Shown here piece after piece: positions 25,101-33,880 of a stretch of 64,000 nucleotides of DNA (within the stretch, counting starts at the first letter, position 1; each line of letters starts with the position of its first letter). The notes beneath the pieces are model-generated. The model ran no database searches. It was given only the letters and a program-made list of their open reading frames with translations, and was not told the DNA's origin. The translations under genes were made by a program, and so were the position numbers. The DNA is from Agromyces sp. Leaf222. GTDB taxonomy: Bacteria > Actinomycetota > Actinomycetes > Actinomycetales > Microbacteriaceae. The stretch spans positions 1,115,651-1,179,650 of the forward strand of contig NZ_LMKQ01000001.1 in NCBI RefSeq assembly GCF_001421565.1. Reading direction: 5' to 3'.

Positions 25101-26132
25101 ATGGCTGTGACGTTGCACGACGTGGCGCGCGTCGCCGGCGTGTCGATCAAGACGGTGTCGAACGTCATCAACGCGTACCCGCACATCCGCCCCGCCACGC
25201 GTGAGCGCGTCGAAGCGGCCATCGTCGAACTCGGCTACGTGCCGAACCTCACGGCGCGCAGCCTGAAGTCTGGCCGCACCGGGGCGATCGCCCTCGCCGT
25301 GCCCGAACTCGGCCTCAGCTACTTCGCCGAACTCGCGGCGGCCGTCATCGAGGCGGCGGAGGCCGCCGGGCTCGTGGTGCTCGTCGAGCAGACCGGCGGC
25401 GATCGCGATCGCGAGCTCGAGCTGCTGCGCAGCCCACGCCTCAAGATGACCGACGGCCTGATCTTCAGTGCCCTCGGCATGAGCGAGGCGGATGTCGCGA
25501 GCCTCGCGGTCGACTTCCCGATCGTGCTGCTCGGCGAGCGCATCTTCGGCGGGCCGACCGATCACGTCACCATGCGCAATGTCGAGGCGGCGCGCGCGGC
25601 GACCGAGTACCTCATCGCATCCGGACGACGTCGCATCGCCGTGGTCGGCGCGCACGAGGGCGAGGTCGTCGGGTCGGCCGCGCTGCGCATGCAGGGCTAC
25701 CTCGAGGCGCTCGAGGCGCACGGCATCGAGTACGACGAGTCGCTCATCGGGTACACCACGCTCTGGCACCGCTCGAACGGGGCCAGGTCGATGACCGAGC
25801 TGCTCGACCGCGGTGCCTCGTTCGACGCGGTGTTCGGCCTGAACGACACCCTCGCGCTCGGTGCGATGCGCGTGCTCCAGGTCTCGGGTCGTCGGGTGCC
25901 CGAGGATGTCGCGGTCATGGGCTTCGACGACCTCGACGAGGCCGGGTACTCGATCCCCTCGCTCACGACGGTCGATCCCGGCCAGGACTGGATCGCGCAG
26001 ACCGCCGTCGCGACGCTCATGGAGCGCATCGCGGCGGGCGCCGAACCCGGCCCGCCGCGCCTGTTGCTGGCCGACTTCCGCATCGCCGAGCGCGAATCCG
26101 CCGTCGCGACGGTCGCGCAGCGCGTCTCCTGA
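25101..26132 (+). CDS. LacI-family repressor of the arabinoside locus
   Basis: A 343-aa LacI/GalR protein: HTH at residues ~3-55 (VTLHDVARVAGVSIKTVSNVINAY) and a PBP1 ligand domain (ELAAAVIEAAEAAGLVVLVEQTGGDRDRE, AVVGAHEGEVVGSAALRMQGY, DAVFGLNDTLALGAMRVLQ). The ATG has GGGAGG eight nt upstream. TACAACGTTGTA lies before this gene and before the downstream binding-protein gene, so it very likely controls the importer and arabinosidase operon and itself. The inducer is probably arabinose or an arabino-oligosaccharide; this is inference. Confidence 0.88.
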   Translation: MAVTLHDVARVAGVSIKTVSNVINAYPHIRPATRERVEAAIVELGYVPNLTARSLKSGRTGAIALAVPELGLSYFAELAAAVIEAAEAAGLVVLVEQTGGDRDRELELLRSPRLKMTDGLIFSALGMSEADVASLAVDFPIVLLGERIFGGPTDHVTMRNVEAARAATEYLIASGRRRIAVVGAHEGEVVGSAALRMQGYLEALEAHGIEYDESLIGYTTLWHRSNGARSMTELLDRGASFDAVFGLNDTLALGAMRVLQVSGRRVPEDVAVMGFDDLDEAGYSIPSLTTVDPGQDWIAQTAVATLMERIAAGAEPGPPRLLLADFRIAERESAVATVAQRVS

Positions 26133-26144
26133 GCGGCGGATGCC

Positions 26145-26179
26145 GGCGCCAGGCGCCAGGCGCCCGGCGGCCGGCGCCC
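26145..26179. repeat. 7-bp tandem repeat, five units
   Basis: GGCGCCA, GGCGCCA, GGCGCCC, GGCGGCC, GGCGCCC run head to tail just after the LacI stop. The remaining spacer up to the promoter at 26391 is GC-rich and shows no convincing gene. Confidence 0.75.
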
Positions 26180-26390
26180 GGCCCGCCCGGTGCGGCGACC
26201 CGCCCGCCCGCCGCGACGACATGCGGGGCCCGAGCGCCGCGGGGACGCATTCTGCGGGATGGCGCCGCGTGAGGCCGCAACTCGTGTCCCTCGCGGGTAC
26301 TGCTCGGCGTGTCGGCGGGCCTCCGCGCGCCGCGAGGCGGGAGTTGGCAAGCCCCGTCCCGCCCGGACGCACGCCCTGTCCCGAACGGAC

Positions 26391-26450
26391 TTGACAGCGC
26401 ACGAACCCTTCGGCATCATGTGTCTACAACGTTTACTTTACAACGTTGTA
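26391..26450 (+). promoter_or_regulatory. promoter with tandem LacI operators, importer operon
   Basis: TTGACA (26391-26396) and CATCAT (26414-26419) are 17 bp apart. Immediately downstream lie a half-degenerate operator TACAACGTTTAC (26425-26436) and a perfect one, TACAACGTTGTA (26439-26450), centred 14 bp apart and overlapping the expected transcription start. Confidence 0.78.
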
Positions 26451-26513
26451 CAACCCGGAGACCGGGCGCACCACAGACAGAGTTGTCCACCGCAACAGAA
26501 AGAGCACCGCACG

Positions 26514-27845
26514 ATGAAGAGCAAGCTCCTCGCCGTCGGCGGCACGGTCGCCATCGCGGCCGCAGCCCTCACCGGCTGCAGCGCAGGCGAATCCTCCGCC
26601 ACGGAATGCACCAACAAGATCGTGAACGCCGACGCCACCCAGGTGAGTGTCTGGGCCTGGTACCCGTCGTTCGAAGAGGTCGTCGACCTGTTCAACGAGA
26701 GCCACGACGACGTCCAGATCTGCTGGACGAACGCAGGCCAGGGCAACGACGAGTACACGAAGTTCTCGACGGCGCTCGAGGCCGGCTCGGGCGCGCCCGA
26801 CGTCATCATGCTCGAGTCCGAGGTGCTCTCGAGCTTCTCGATCCGCGACGGACTCGTCGACCTCACCGAGTTCGGGGCGAACGACGTGAAGGGCGACTAC
26901 ACCGAGGGCGCATGGAAGGACGTCTCGAGCGGCGCCGCGGTCTACGCGATCCCGGTCGACGGCGGCCCCATGGGCATGCTCTACCGCCAGGACATCCTCG
27001 ACGAGTACGGCATCACGGCCCCCACCACGTGGGACGAGTTCGCCGCCGCCGCGCAGACGCTGAAGGACGCGGGCGCGCCGGGCGTCCTCGCCGACTTCCC
27101 GACCAACGGCCGCGCCTACAACCAGGCGCTCTTCGCCCAGGCCGGCTCCGTGCCGTTCGAGTACGACAACGCGAACCCCACCGAGATCGGCATCGACGTC
27201 AACGACGAGGGCTCGAAGAAGGTCAACGCCTACTGGAACGACCTCGTCTCGAAGGGCCTCGTCGCCACCGACGACGCGTTCACGGCCGACTACAACACCA
27301 AGCTCGTCGACGGCAGTTACGCCATCTACGTCGCCGCGGCCTGGGGCCCCGGCTACCTCGGCGGCCTCTCGGATGCCGACAGCGACGCCGTGTGGCGCGC
27401 CGCGCCGGTTCCCCAGTGGGACCCCGCGAACCCCGTGCAGATCAACTGGGGCGGCTCGACCTTCGCCGTGACCAGCCAGGCGAAGGACAAGGAAGCCGCG
27501 GCCGTCGTGGCCAAGGAGGTCTTCGGCACCGAGGAGGCGTGGAAGATCGGCATCGAGAAGGCCGCCCTGTTCCCGCTGTGGAAGCCGATCCTCGAGTCCG
27601 ACTACTTCCGCGACCTCGAGTACCCGTTCTTCGGCGGTCAGCAGATCAACAAGGACGTCTTCCTCGACGCCGCGGCCGGCTACACCGGCTTCACGTTCAG
27701 CCCGTTCCAGAACTACGCGTACGACCAGCTCACCGAGCAGCTCTACGCGATGACGCAGGGCGAGAAGGACTCCGACCAGGCGCTCGACGACCTGCAGGCC
27801 TCGCTCGAGGCGTATGCGGGCGAACAGGGCTTCACCCTGAAGTAG
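26514..27845 (+). CDS. CUT1 sugar-binding lipoprotein, arabinoside locus
   Basis: A 443-aa solute-binding lipoprotein: MKSKLLAVGG, a hydrophobic core and lipobox LTGC (Cys22). The mature protein has VSVWAWYPSFEEVVDLFNE, SGAPDVIMLESE, MGMLYRQDILDEYGI and INWGGSTFAVTSQA, typical of CUT1 oligosaccharide binders. It is the first gene after the LacI-controlled promoter, with weak AGAAAGAG before the start. A hairpin right after its stop probably raises its level above the permeases. Downstream GH51 and GH43 enzymes suggest arabino-oligosaccharides as ligand. Confidence 0.87.
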   Translation: MKSKLLAVGGTVAIAAAALTGCSAGESSATECTNKIVNADATQVSVWAWYPSFEEVVDLFNESHDDVQICWTNAGQGNDEYTKFSTALEAGSGAPDVIMLESEVLSSFSIRDGLVDLTEFGANDVKGDYTEGAWKDVSSGAAVYAIPVDGGPMGMLYRQDILDEYGITAPTTWDEFAAAAQTLKDAGAPGVLADFPTNGRAYNQALFAQAGSVPFEYDNANPTEIGIDVNDEGSKKVNAYWNDLVSKGLVATDDAFTADYNTKLVDGSYAIYVAAAWGPGYLGGLSDADSDAVWRAAPVPQWDPANPVQINWGGSTFAVTSQAKDKEAAAVVAKEVFGTEEAWKIGIEKAALFPLWKPILESDYFRDLEYPFFGGQQINKDVFLDAAAGYTGFTFSPFQNYAYDQLTEQLYAMTQGEKDSDQALDDLQASLEAYAGEQGFTLK

Positions 27846-27851
27846 CAGGCG

Positions 27852-27889
27852 GGGCGGATGCCTCGTGGCCGACCACGAGGCATCCGCCC
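27852..27889 (+). terminator. intra-operon hairpin after the binding-protein gene
   Basis: Perfect 17-bp arms (27852-27868, 27873-27889) with a CCGA loop, built on GGCGGATGCCTCGTGG. It starts seven nt after the stop and precedes the first permease gene. Confidence 0.75.
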
Positions 27890-27927
27890 ACCTCTTCACC
27901 ACCGACCGCCTCGACGAGGAGACGAGC

Positions 27928-28881
27928 ATGACCACCCAGACCACTGCCGGGCCGCAGCCCGTCGCGACGCGCCGCACGTCCGCGCCGCGTTCCCGCGGCT
28001 CGCGCCTCGAACGACGCCGCCAACGCTGGGGCTGGCTCTTCGTCTCCCCGTTCCTCGCGGTGTTCGCCCTGTTCCTGGTGTTCCCGCTGTTCTACGCCTT
28101 CGGCATGAGCCTGTTCACGTCGACGCTGGCCACCGGCACGAAGTTCACGGGCCTCGGGAACTACGCGAAGGCGTTCACCGACCCGCTCTTCCTCGAGGGG
28201 CTGCTGCGCGTCGCCGCGTTCGCGATCGTCATGATCCCGGCGCAGTTGATCGTCGCCCTCGCGGCGGCGCTCGTGCTCGACTCGCTCACGTCGTGGCTGT
28301 CGAAGCTCTCGCGGCTGCTCATCTTCGTGCCCTACGCCATCCCGGTCGTCATCGGCGCGCTCATGTGGAGCTTCCTCTACAGCCCGAAGTTCGGCCCGAG
28401 CGCGACGCTCTTCACCGCCGTCGGCCTGCCGACGCCCGACTTCCTCGCCTCCGACACCGTCTTCGGCAGCCTCGTGAACATCGTCACGTGGCAGTGGTCG
28501 GGCTACTACATGGTCGTCATCTACGCGGCGCTGCGCTCGATCGACCCGTCGATCTACGAGGCCGCCCGCATCGACGGCGCCAACGGATGGCAGACGGCGA
28601 CCCGCATCAAGCTCCCGATGATCTCGTCGTCGATGGTCATGGTGATCACCTTCGCCCTCATCGGCACGCTGCAGTTCTTCACCGAACCGGTGGTGCTGCG
28701 CAACATCGCGCAGGGCGCGATCGACGCGGCCTACACGCCGAACATGTACGCGTACTCGCTGGCCTTCTCGTACAGCCAGTTCAACTACGCCTCGGCGATC
28801 GCGTTCTCGCTCGGCGCGCTCGTCTTCGCCGGGTCCTACCTCTTCCTCTTCCTCACCCGCAAGCAGAGCGGACTCAAGTGA
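27928..28881 (+). CDS. CUT1 sugar ABC transporter permease (MalF type)
   Basis: A 317-aa membrane protein with a basic N-terminal tail (SRGSRLERRRQRWGW), six predicted membrane segments and EAA motif YEAARIDGANGWQTATRIKLP near residue 213. The start at 27928 has GAGGAGA at good distance; an in-frame start 63 nt earlier would sit within the hairpin. Its stop overlaps the next permease start (TGATG), so the two are co-translated as the pore of the arabinoside importer. Confidence 0.88.
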   Translation: MTTQTTAGPQPVATRRTSAPRSRGSRLERRRQRWGWLFVSPFLAVFALFLVFPLFYAFGMSLFTSTLATGTKFTGLGNYAKAFTDPLFLEGLLRVAAFAIVMIPAQLIVALAAALVLDSLTSWLSKLSRLLIFVPYAIPVVIGALMWSFLYSPKFGPSATLFTAVGLPTPDFLASDTVFGSLVNIVTWQWSGYYMVVIYAALRSIDPSIYEAARIDGANGWQTATRIKLPMISSSMVMVITFALIGTLQFFTEPVVLRNIAQGAIDAAYTPNMYAYSLAFSYSQFNYASAIAFSLGALVFAGSYLFLFLTRKQSGLK

Positions 28882-29822
28882 TGGCCATCTTCGCCAACGA
28901 CGCCGCCCCCAAAGACGCCCTCACCACGGTCACCGGCGTTCCCGACCACGCGTTCCGCGGTCCCCGCGGCAACCGCCGCTCCGGCGGACGCCGCATCGGC
29001 TCGCACGTGTTCCTGATCATCCTCGCGATCTACTTCATCGTGCCGATCTGGTGGCTCTTCGTCGCCGCGACGAAGGACACCGCCGGCCTGTTCGGAAGCC
29101 CCGCCTTCTGGTTCGACGGCAACTTCGCCTTCTTCGCGAACGTCGCCGAGCTGTTCACCCACCAGGGCGGCATCTACTGGCGCTGGCTCGCCAACTCCTT
29201 CCTCTACGCGTTCGCGGGCGGCATCGGCGCGACGATCCTGGCGATCCTCGCCGGGTACGGCTTCGCGAAGTACAACTTCCGCGGACGCAACGGCGTGTTC
29301 GGCGTCATCCTCGGCTCGGTCATGGTGCCGCTCACGGCGCTCGTGATTCCGACGTTCATGCTCCTCAGCCAGTACGGCATCATCAACACGCCGTGGGCCG
29401 TGATCCTGCCGTCGCTGCTCAGCCCGTTCGGCGTCTACCTCATGCGCGTCTACACGCAGGACGCCGTGCCCGACGAGATGCTCGAGGCGGCCCGCATCGA
29501 CGGCGCCGGCGAGATCCGCACGTTCTTCCAGGTGGCCCTGCCGATGCTGAAGCCCGCCATCGTGACGGTGCTGCTGCTGTCGGTCGTCGGTACCTGGAAC
29601 AACTTCTTCCTCCCACTCGCGGTGCTGACCGACCCGCAGCTGCTGCCGGTCACCGTCGGCCTGAACCGGTGGACCGCGCTCTCGAACGCGGGCGCCGGCG
29701 GCGAGCAGGTCTGGAACCTCATCACCTCGGGCGCCTTCATCTCGGTGATCCCGCTCGTGCTGTCGTTCCTGTTCCTGCAGCGCTACTGGCAGGGCGGCCT
29801 GGCGATCGGCTCCATCAAGTGA
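28881..29822 (+). CDS. CUT1 sugar ABC transporter permease (MalG type)
   Basis: A 313-aa partner permease, six membrane segments, EAA loop LEAARIDGAGEIRTFFQVALP near residue 208 and a C-terminal RYWQGGLAIGSIK typical of MalG-like proteins (Ala/Gly-rich end contacting the ATPase). It overlaps the upstream permease by one base. No ATPase gene follows; the next genes are the GH51 and GH43 glycosidases. Confidence 0.88.
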   Translation: MAIFANDAAPKDALTTVTGVPDHAFRGPRGNRRSGGRRIGSHVFLIILAIYFIVPIWWLFVAATKDTAGLFGSPAFWFDGNFAFFANVAELFTHQGGIYWRWLANSFLYAFAGGIGATILAILAGYGFAKYNFRGRNGVFGVILGSVMVPLTALVIPTFMLLSQYGIINTPWAVILPSLLSPFGVYLMRVYTQDAVPDEMLEAARIDGAGEIRTFFQVALPMLKPAIVTVLLLSVVGTWNNFFLPLAVLTDPQLLPVTVGLNRWTALSNAGAGGEQVWNLITSGAFISVIPLVLSFLFLQRYWQGGLAIGSIK

Positions 29823-29840
29823 CGGATGCCGCGGCATCCG
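29823..29840. repeat. 18-bp exact palindrome
   Basis: CGGATGCCG joined to CGGCATCCG directly after the permease stop. It is made of the GGATGCC word common here; it may fold as a weak hairpin between permease and GH51 genes. Confidence 0.65.
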
Positions 29841-29925
29841 CTCGCCCTTCGCGCGACCACGCGACGAACGACCTCTCGACCCTTCGACCACTCGACCTCG
29901 ACCGACCCTCGACTTCGATCCTGAA

Positions 29926-31446
29926 ATGAGCATCATGAGCACCGCACGCCTCACCGTCGACCCGCACTTCGCCGTCGGCCGCATCGACCGCCGCGTCTTC
30001 GGCGGGTTCGTCGAGCACCTCGGCCGCCACGTCTACGACGGCATCTACGAGCCCGGCCACGAGAGCGCGGATGCCGAGGGCTTCCGCTCCGACGTCATCG
30101 ACCTCGTGAAGGAGCTCGGCGTCTCGACGATCCGCTACCCGGGCGGCAACTTCGTGTCGGGCTTCCGCTGGGAGGACTCGGTCGGTCCGCGCGAGGAGCG
30201 CCCCCGCCGCCTCGACCTCGCCTGGCACTCGACCGAGACGAACGAGGTCGGCCTGCACGAGTTCCAGGGCTGGCTCGACAAGGTCGGCAGCGACCTCATG
30301 CTCGCCGTCAACCTCGGCACGCGCGGCACGCTGGAGGCCCTCGACCTGCTCGAGTACACGAACATCGCGGGCGGCACGGCACTCTCGCAGCGCCGCATCG
30401 ACAACGGCCGCACCGACGCGTTCGGCGTGAAGATGTGGTGCCTCGGCAACGAGATGGACGGCCCGTGGCAGCTCGGCCATCGCTCGGCCGACGACTACGG
30501 CAAGATCGCCTCGCAGACCGCGAAGGCGATGCGCCAGCTCGACCCCTCGGTCGAGCTCGTGGTCTGCGGCTCGTCGAGCGCGCACATGCCGACCTTCGGC
30601 GAGTGGGAGCGCGTCGTGCTCACCCACGCCTACGACGACGTCGACTACATCTCGTGCCATGCCTACTACGAGGAGCGCGACGGCGACCTCGGTTCGTTCC
30701 TCGCGTCGGCGGTCGACATGGACCACTTCATCGAGTCGGTCGTCGCGACCGCCGACCACGTGAAGGCCGTGAACGGCAGTTCGAAGACCATCGACATCTC
30801 GTTCGACGAGTGGAACGTCTGGTACATCGAGCGCTTCCACGGCGTCGACAAGATCGAGGGCATCGACAACTGGCCGGTCGCCCCGCGCCTGCTCGAGGAC
30901 GTCTACTCGGTCGCCGACGCGGTCGTCTTCGGCAACCTCATGATCTCGCTGCTGAAGCACGCAGACCGGGTGACGAGCGCCTCGCTCGCGCAGCTCGTCA
31001 ACGTGATCGCCCCGATCATGACCGAGCCCGGCGGCATCGCCTGGCGCCAGACGACGTTCTTCCCGTTCTCGATCACCTCGCGCCTCGCGCAGGGCGACGC
31101 GCTCGAGCTGAAGCTCGACGCGCCGACGTACTCGACGAAGGCCTACGGCGAGGTCCCGCTCGTCGACGCCGTCGCCACGCACGACGCCGAGACCGGTCGC
31201 TCCGCGGTGTTCCTCGTGAACCGCTCGCAGACCGAGGCGCTCACCGTGACGGTCGACATCTCTGGCCTCGGCGAGGTGTCGGTGCTCGAGTCGCACACCC
31301 TCACCGACGACGACGTGTACGCGAAGAACACGCTCGAGCAGCCCGAGCGGGTCGCCCCGAGCGCGAACGAGTCGATCGTGATCGACGGCGGCGAGCTCAC
31401 CATCACCCTGCCGCCGGTGTCGTGGTCGGCCGTCTCGCTCGGCTGA
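29926..31446 (+). CDS. abfA: GH51 alpha-L-arabinofuranosidase
   Basis: A 506-aa intracellular GH51 enzyme releasing terminal alpha-L-arabinofuranose from arabinan or arabinoxylan fragments. RRVFGGFVEHLGRHVYDGIY starts the barrel; the catalytic acid/base is Glu176 in WCLGNEMDGPW and the nucleophile Glu295 in ISFDEWNVWY. The C-terminal beta domain ends with LPPVSWSAVSLG. Length is typical. ATG at 29926 is used (MSIMSTARLTV); a second ATG follows at 29935, and neither has a clear ribosome site. It lies ~100 nt behind the permease genes, in the same LacI-controlled unit. Confidence 0.94.
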   Translation: MSIMSTARLTVDPHFAVGRIDRRVFGGFVEHLGRHVYDGIYEPGHESADAEGFRSDVIDLVKELGVSTIRYPGGNFVSGFRWEDSVGPREERPRRLDLAWHSTETNEVGLHEFQGWLDKVGSDLMLAVNLGTRGTLEALDLLEYTNIAGGTALSQRRIDNGRTDAFGVKMWCLGNEMDGPWQLGHRSADDYGKIASQTAKAMRQLDPSVELVVCGSSSAHMPTFGEWERVVLTHAYDDVDYISCHAYYEERDGDLGSFLASAVDMDHFIESVVATADHVKAVNGSSKTIDISFDEWNVWYIERFHGVDKIEGIDNWPVAPRLLEDVYSVADAVVFGNLMISLLKHADRVTSASLAQLVNVIAPIMTEPGGIAWRQTTFFPFSITSRLAQGDALELKLDAPTYSTKAYGEVPLVDAVATHDAETGRSAVFLVNRSQTEALTVTVDISGLGEVSVLESHTLTDDDVYAKNTLEQPERVAPSANESIVIDGGELTITLPPVSWSAVSLG

Positions 31447-32435
31447 GCGGGGCGACGCCCCGCGTCGCGGCGGCGCTGCTCTCGGTGGGACTCCTGGGGG
31501 GACTCACCGCGTGCAGCGCACCGGGCGGCGTGTGGGAGGCCTCCGGCGACCTCGCCACCCACGATCCGGCGCTCGCCCGCGACGACGACGGCACGTGGTG
31601 GGTCTACTCGACCGGCAACGGCACGGTCGCCGAGGGCGACATCCAGATCCGCTCCTCGACCGACGGCGAGCATTGGGTGTACGAGGGCGAGGTCTGGCCC
31701 GAGAAGCCCGAGTGGCTCACCGACGCCGTGAAGGGCGTCGACAACCTCTGGGCGCCCGAGCTCGTCGAGCACGACGGCACCTGGTACCTGTACTACTCGG
31801 CGTCGCGGTTCGGCAAGAACACCTCGCTCATCGCGGTCGCGACGAACTCCACGCTCGACCCCGACGATCCCGACTTCGACTGGGTCGACGGGGGAGCGGT
31901 CATCGAGTCGACCACGTCCGACGACTTCAACGCGATCGACCCGGGCGTCGTCATCGACGAGCAGGGCACGCCGTGGATGGCGTTCGGCTCCTTCTGGAGC
32001 GGCATCCGCATGGTCGAGCTCTCGTGGCCGACCGGGCTGCGGGCCGACGACGCGGAGCCGCTTCGCATCGCCGACCGCGGTGCGCCGCCGACCGCGATCG
32101 AGGCGCCGTACCTCGTCGAGCACGACGGCGACTGGTTCCTCTTTGTCTCGCGCGACAGCTGCTGCCAGGGCGCGAAGAGCACCTACAACATCGCGGTGGG
32201 CCGAGCGGATGCCGCGACCGGCCCGTTCGTCGACCGCGACGGCGTGCCGATGCTCGACGACGGCGGCACGCCGGTGCTCGTCACCGACGGCGCCCGCGTG
32301 GGGCCCGGAGGCCAGTCCGTCGCCGACGGCGTGCTGGCGTTCCACTACTACGACGCCGACGCGGGCGGGACGTTCCGGCTCGCGCTCGCGACGATCGACT
32401 GGGACGAAGAAGGCTGGCCCGTCGTACGGTGGTGA
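31422..32435 (+). CDS. GH43 endo-arabinanase-like lipoprotein
   Basis: A ~337-aa exported five-bladed propeller enzyme of the GH43 endo-1,5-arabinanase group. Triad candidates are the Asp in THDPALARD, the Asp in NAIDPGVVID and the Glu in IEAPYLVEHDG; DSCCQGAKSTYNIAVGR and FHYYDADAGG are arabinanase-specific. There is no ATG: a GTG at 31422, inside the end of the GH51 gene, gives a proper signal peptide (Arg-rich MVGRLARLSG, hydrophobic core, lipobox LTAC with Cys31). A GTG at 31485 would leave too short a signal. It would cut arabinan at the cell surface, feeding the importer. Confidence 0.82.
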   Translation: MVGRLARLSGATPRVAAALLSVGLLGGLTACSAPGGVWEASGDLATHDPALARDDDGTWWVYSTGNGTVAEGDIQIRSSTDGEHWVYEGEVWPEKPEWLTDAVKGVDNLWAPELVEHDGTWYLYYSASRFGKNTSLIAVATNSTLDPDDPDFDWVDGGAVIESTTSDDFNAIDPGVVIDEQGTPWMAFGSFWSGIRMVELSWPTGLRADDAEPLRIADRGAPPTAIEAPYLVEHDGDWFLFVSRDSCCQGAKSTYNIAVGRADAATGPFVDRDGVPMLDDGGTPVLVTDGARVGPGGQSVADGVLAFHYYDADAGGTFRLALATIDWDEEGWPVVRW

Positions 32436-32514
32436 CGCGACCCCGTGACGCGACCCCGTGCCGCGAACTCGTGATGCCCGCGGCATCCGCACCAGCCAAG
32501 ACGACAGGAGCACG

Positions 32515-33792
32515 ATGACCGAACGCAACTGGGCCGGCAACCTCGCCTACGGCTCGCGCCGCTTCGCACGGCCGGGTTCGGTCGACGAACTCGCCGAACT
32601 CGTCGCCGCGACGGCGCACGACGGCACCCGCGTGCGGGCGCTCGGGTCGCGCCACTCGTTCAACCGCATCGCCGACACCGAGGGGCTGTCGATCGAGACC
32701 GGCGGACTGCCCGAGGTCGTCGAGGTCGACGAGGCGGCGCGCTCCGTGCGCGTCTCGGCGGGCCTGCGGTACGGCGAACTCGCCGAGGCGCTCGAGCGCG
32801 ACGGCTGGGCGCTCGCGAACCTCGCCTCGCTGCCGCACATCTCGATCGCCGGCGCGGTCGCGACGGGCACACACGGGTCGGGCGACGCGGTCGGCTCCCT
32901 CGCGACGCAGGTCGCCGCGGTCGAGCTCGTCACGGCCGACGGCTCGGTGCGGGCGATCCGCCGTGGCGAACCCGACTTCGACGGCGCCGTGGTCGCGCTC
33001 GGCGCGCTGGGCGTGGTCACCGCCCTCGAGCTCGACATCCAGCCGACCTACGAGATCGCCCAGCACGTGTTCGAGCGGCTGCCCCTCGACGCGGTCCTCG
33101 CCGACCTCGACGCCGTCACCGGCGGCGCGACGTCGACGAGCCTGTTCACGACCTGGCGCGACCCCGACGTGATCGACCAGCTGTGGCTGAAGCAGCGCAC
33201 GGAGGCCGCGGCATCCGTCGCCCTGCCGGCCGCGCTCGCGGCGATGGGCGCGACCGCGGCCACCGTGAAGCGGCACCCGCTGCCCGGCGTCTCGGCCGAG
33301 CACTGCACCGACCAGCTGGGCGTGCCGGGGCCGTGGTTCGAGCGGTTGCCGCATTTCAAGCTCGGCTTCACTCCGTCGAACGGCGACGAGCTGCAGTCGG
33401 AGTTCCTCGTGCCGAGGGCGCGCGCGGCCGAGGCGATCGGGGTCGTGCGCTCGCTCGCGTCGTCGATCGCCCCACTGCTGCAGGTGTGCGAGATCCGCAC
33501 CGTCGCCGGCGACGGGCTCTGGCTCTCGCCTGCCCACGGACACGACACCGTCGGCATCCACTTCACCTGGCTGCCCGACCAGCCCGCGGTCGAGGCGCTG
33601 CTGCCGCTCCTGCAGGCCGCCCTCGAGCCGTTCGACGCCCGCCCGCACTGGGGCAAGCTGTTCGACGTCGACGAGGCGGCCGAGCGGATGTCGCGGCTCT
33701 ACCCGCGCTGGCAGGACTTCGCCGCGCTCCGGGCCGGCCTCGACCCGAACGGCGTGTTCCGCAACGACCTGCTGGAGCGGCTGGGGCTCTGA
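32515..33792 (+). CDS. aldO: alditol oxidase, AldO type
   Basis: A 425-aa VAO-fold flavoprotein very like Streptomyces alditol oxidase, which oxidises xylitol or sorbitol at C1 to the aldose with O2, giving H2O2. RALGSRHSFN contains His47, matching the covalent FAD histidine; LASLPHISIAGAVATGTHGSG is the FAD-binding core; ARPHWGK and LDPNGVF lie near the end. AGGAG stands five nt before the ATG. Downstream of arabinan enzymes it might return arabitol or xylitol to the sugar pools. The wider family includes arabinono- and gulonolactone oxidases, but the N-terminal NWAGNLAYG favours alditol oxidase. Confidence 0.87.
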   Translation: MTERNWAGNLAYGSRRFARPGSVDELAELVAATAHDGTRVRALGSRHSFNRIADTEGLSIETGGLPEVVEVDEAARSVRVSAGLRYGELAEALERDGWALANLASLPHISIAGAVATGTHGSGDAVGSLATQVAAVELVTADGSVRAIRRGEPDFDGAVVALGALGVVTALELDIQPTYEIAQHVFERLPLDAVLADLDAVTGGATSTSLFTTWRDPDVIDQLWLKQRTEAAASVALPAALAAMGATAATVKRHPLPGVSAEHCTDQLGVPGPWFERLPHFKLGFTPSNGDELQSEFLVPRARAAEAIGVVRSLASSIAPLLQVCEIRTVAGDGLWLSPAHGHDTVGIHFTWLPDQPAVEALLPLLQAALEPFDARPHWGKLFDVDEAAERMSRLYPRWQDFAALRAGLDPNGVFRNDLLERLGL

Positions 33793-33818
33793 CCGCGGCA
33801 TCCGCCCCTGAAAGCGAA

Positions 33819-33858
33819 CGTCCCCCGGATCCCGCCGTGCGGCGGGATCCGGGGGACG
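33819..33858. terminator. bidirectional hairpin terminator
   Basis: Perfect 18-bp arms (33819-33836, 33841-33858) with a GTGC loop between aldO and the convergent GH3 gene, able to stop both transcripts. Confidence 0.8.
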
Positions 33859-33880
33859 AAGCAGACCAGGTCGGCCGGCG

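Noticed and set aside
26190..26513. A small Arg-rich gene between the LacI and binding-protein genes
   Set aside because: The frame simply runs into the binding-protein gene, crosses a clear promoter and operators, and has no ribosome site or conserved-looking content.
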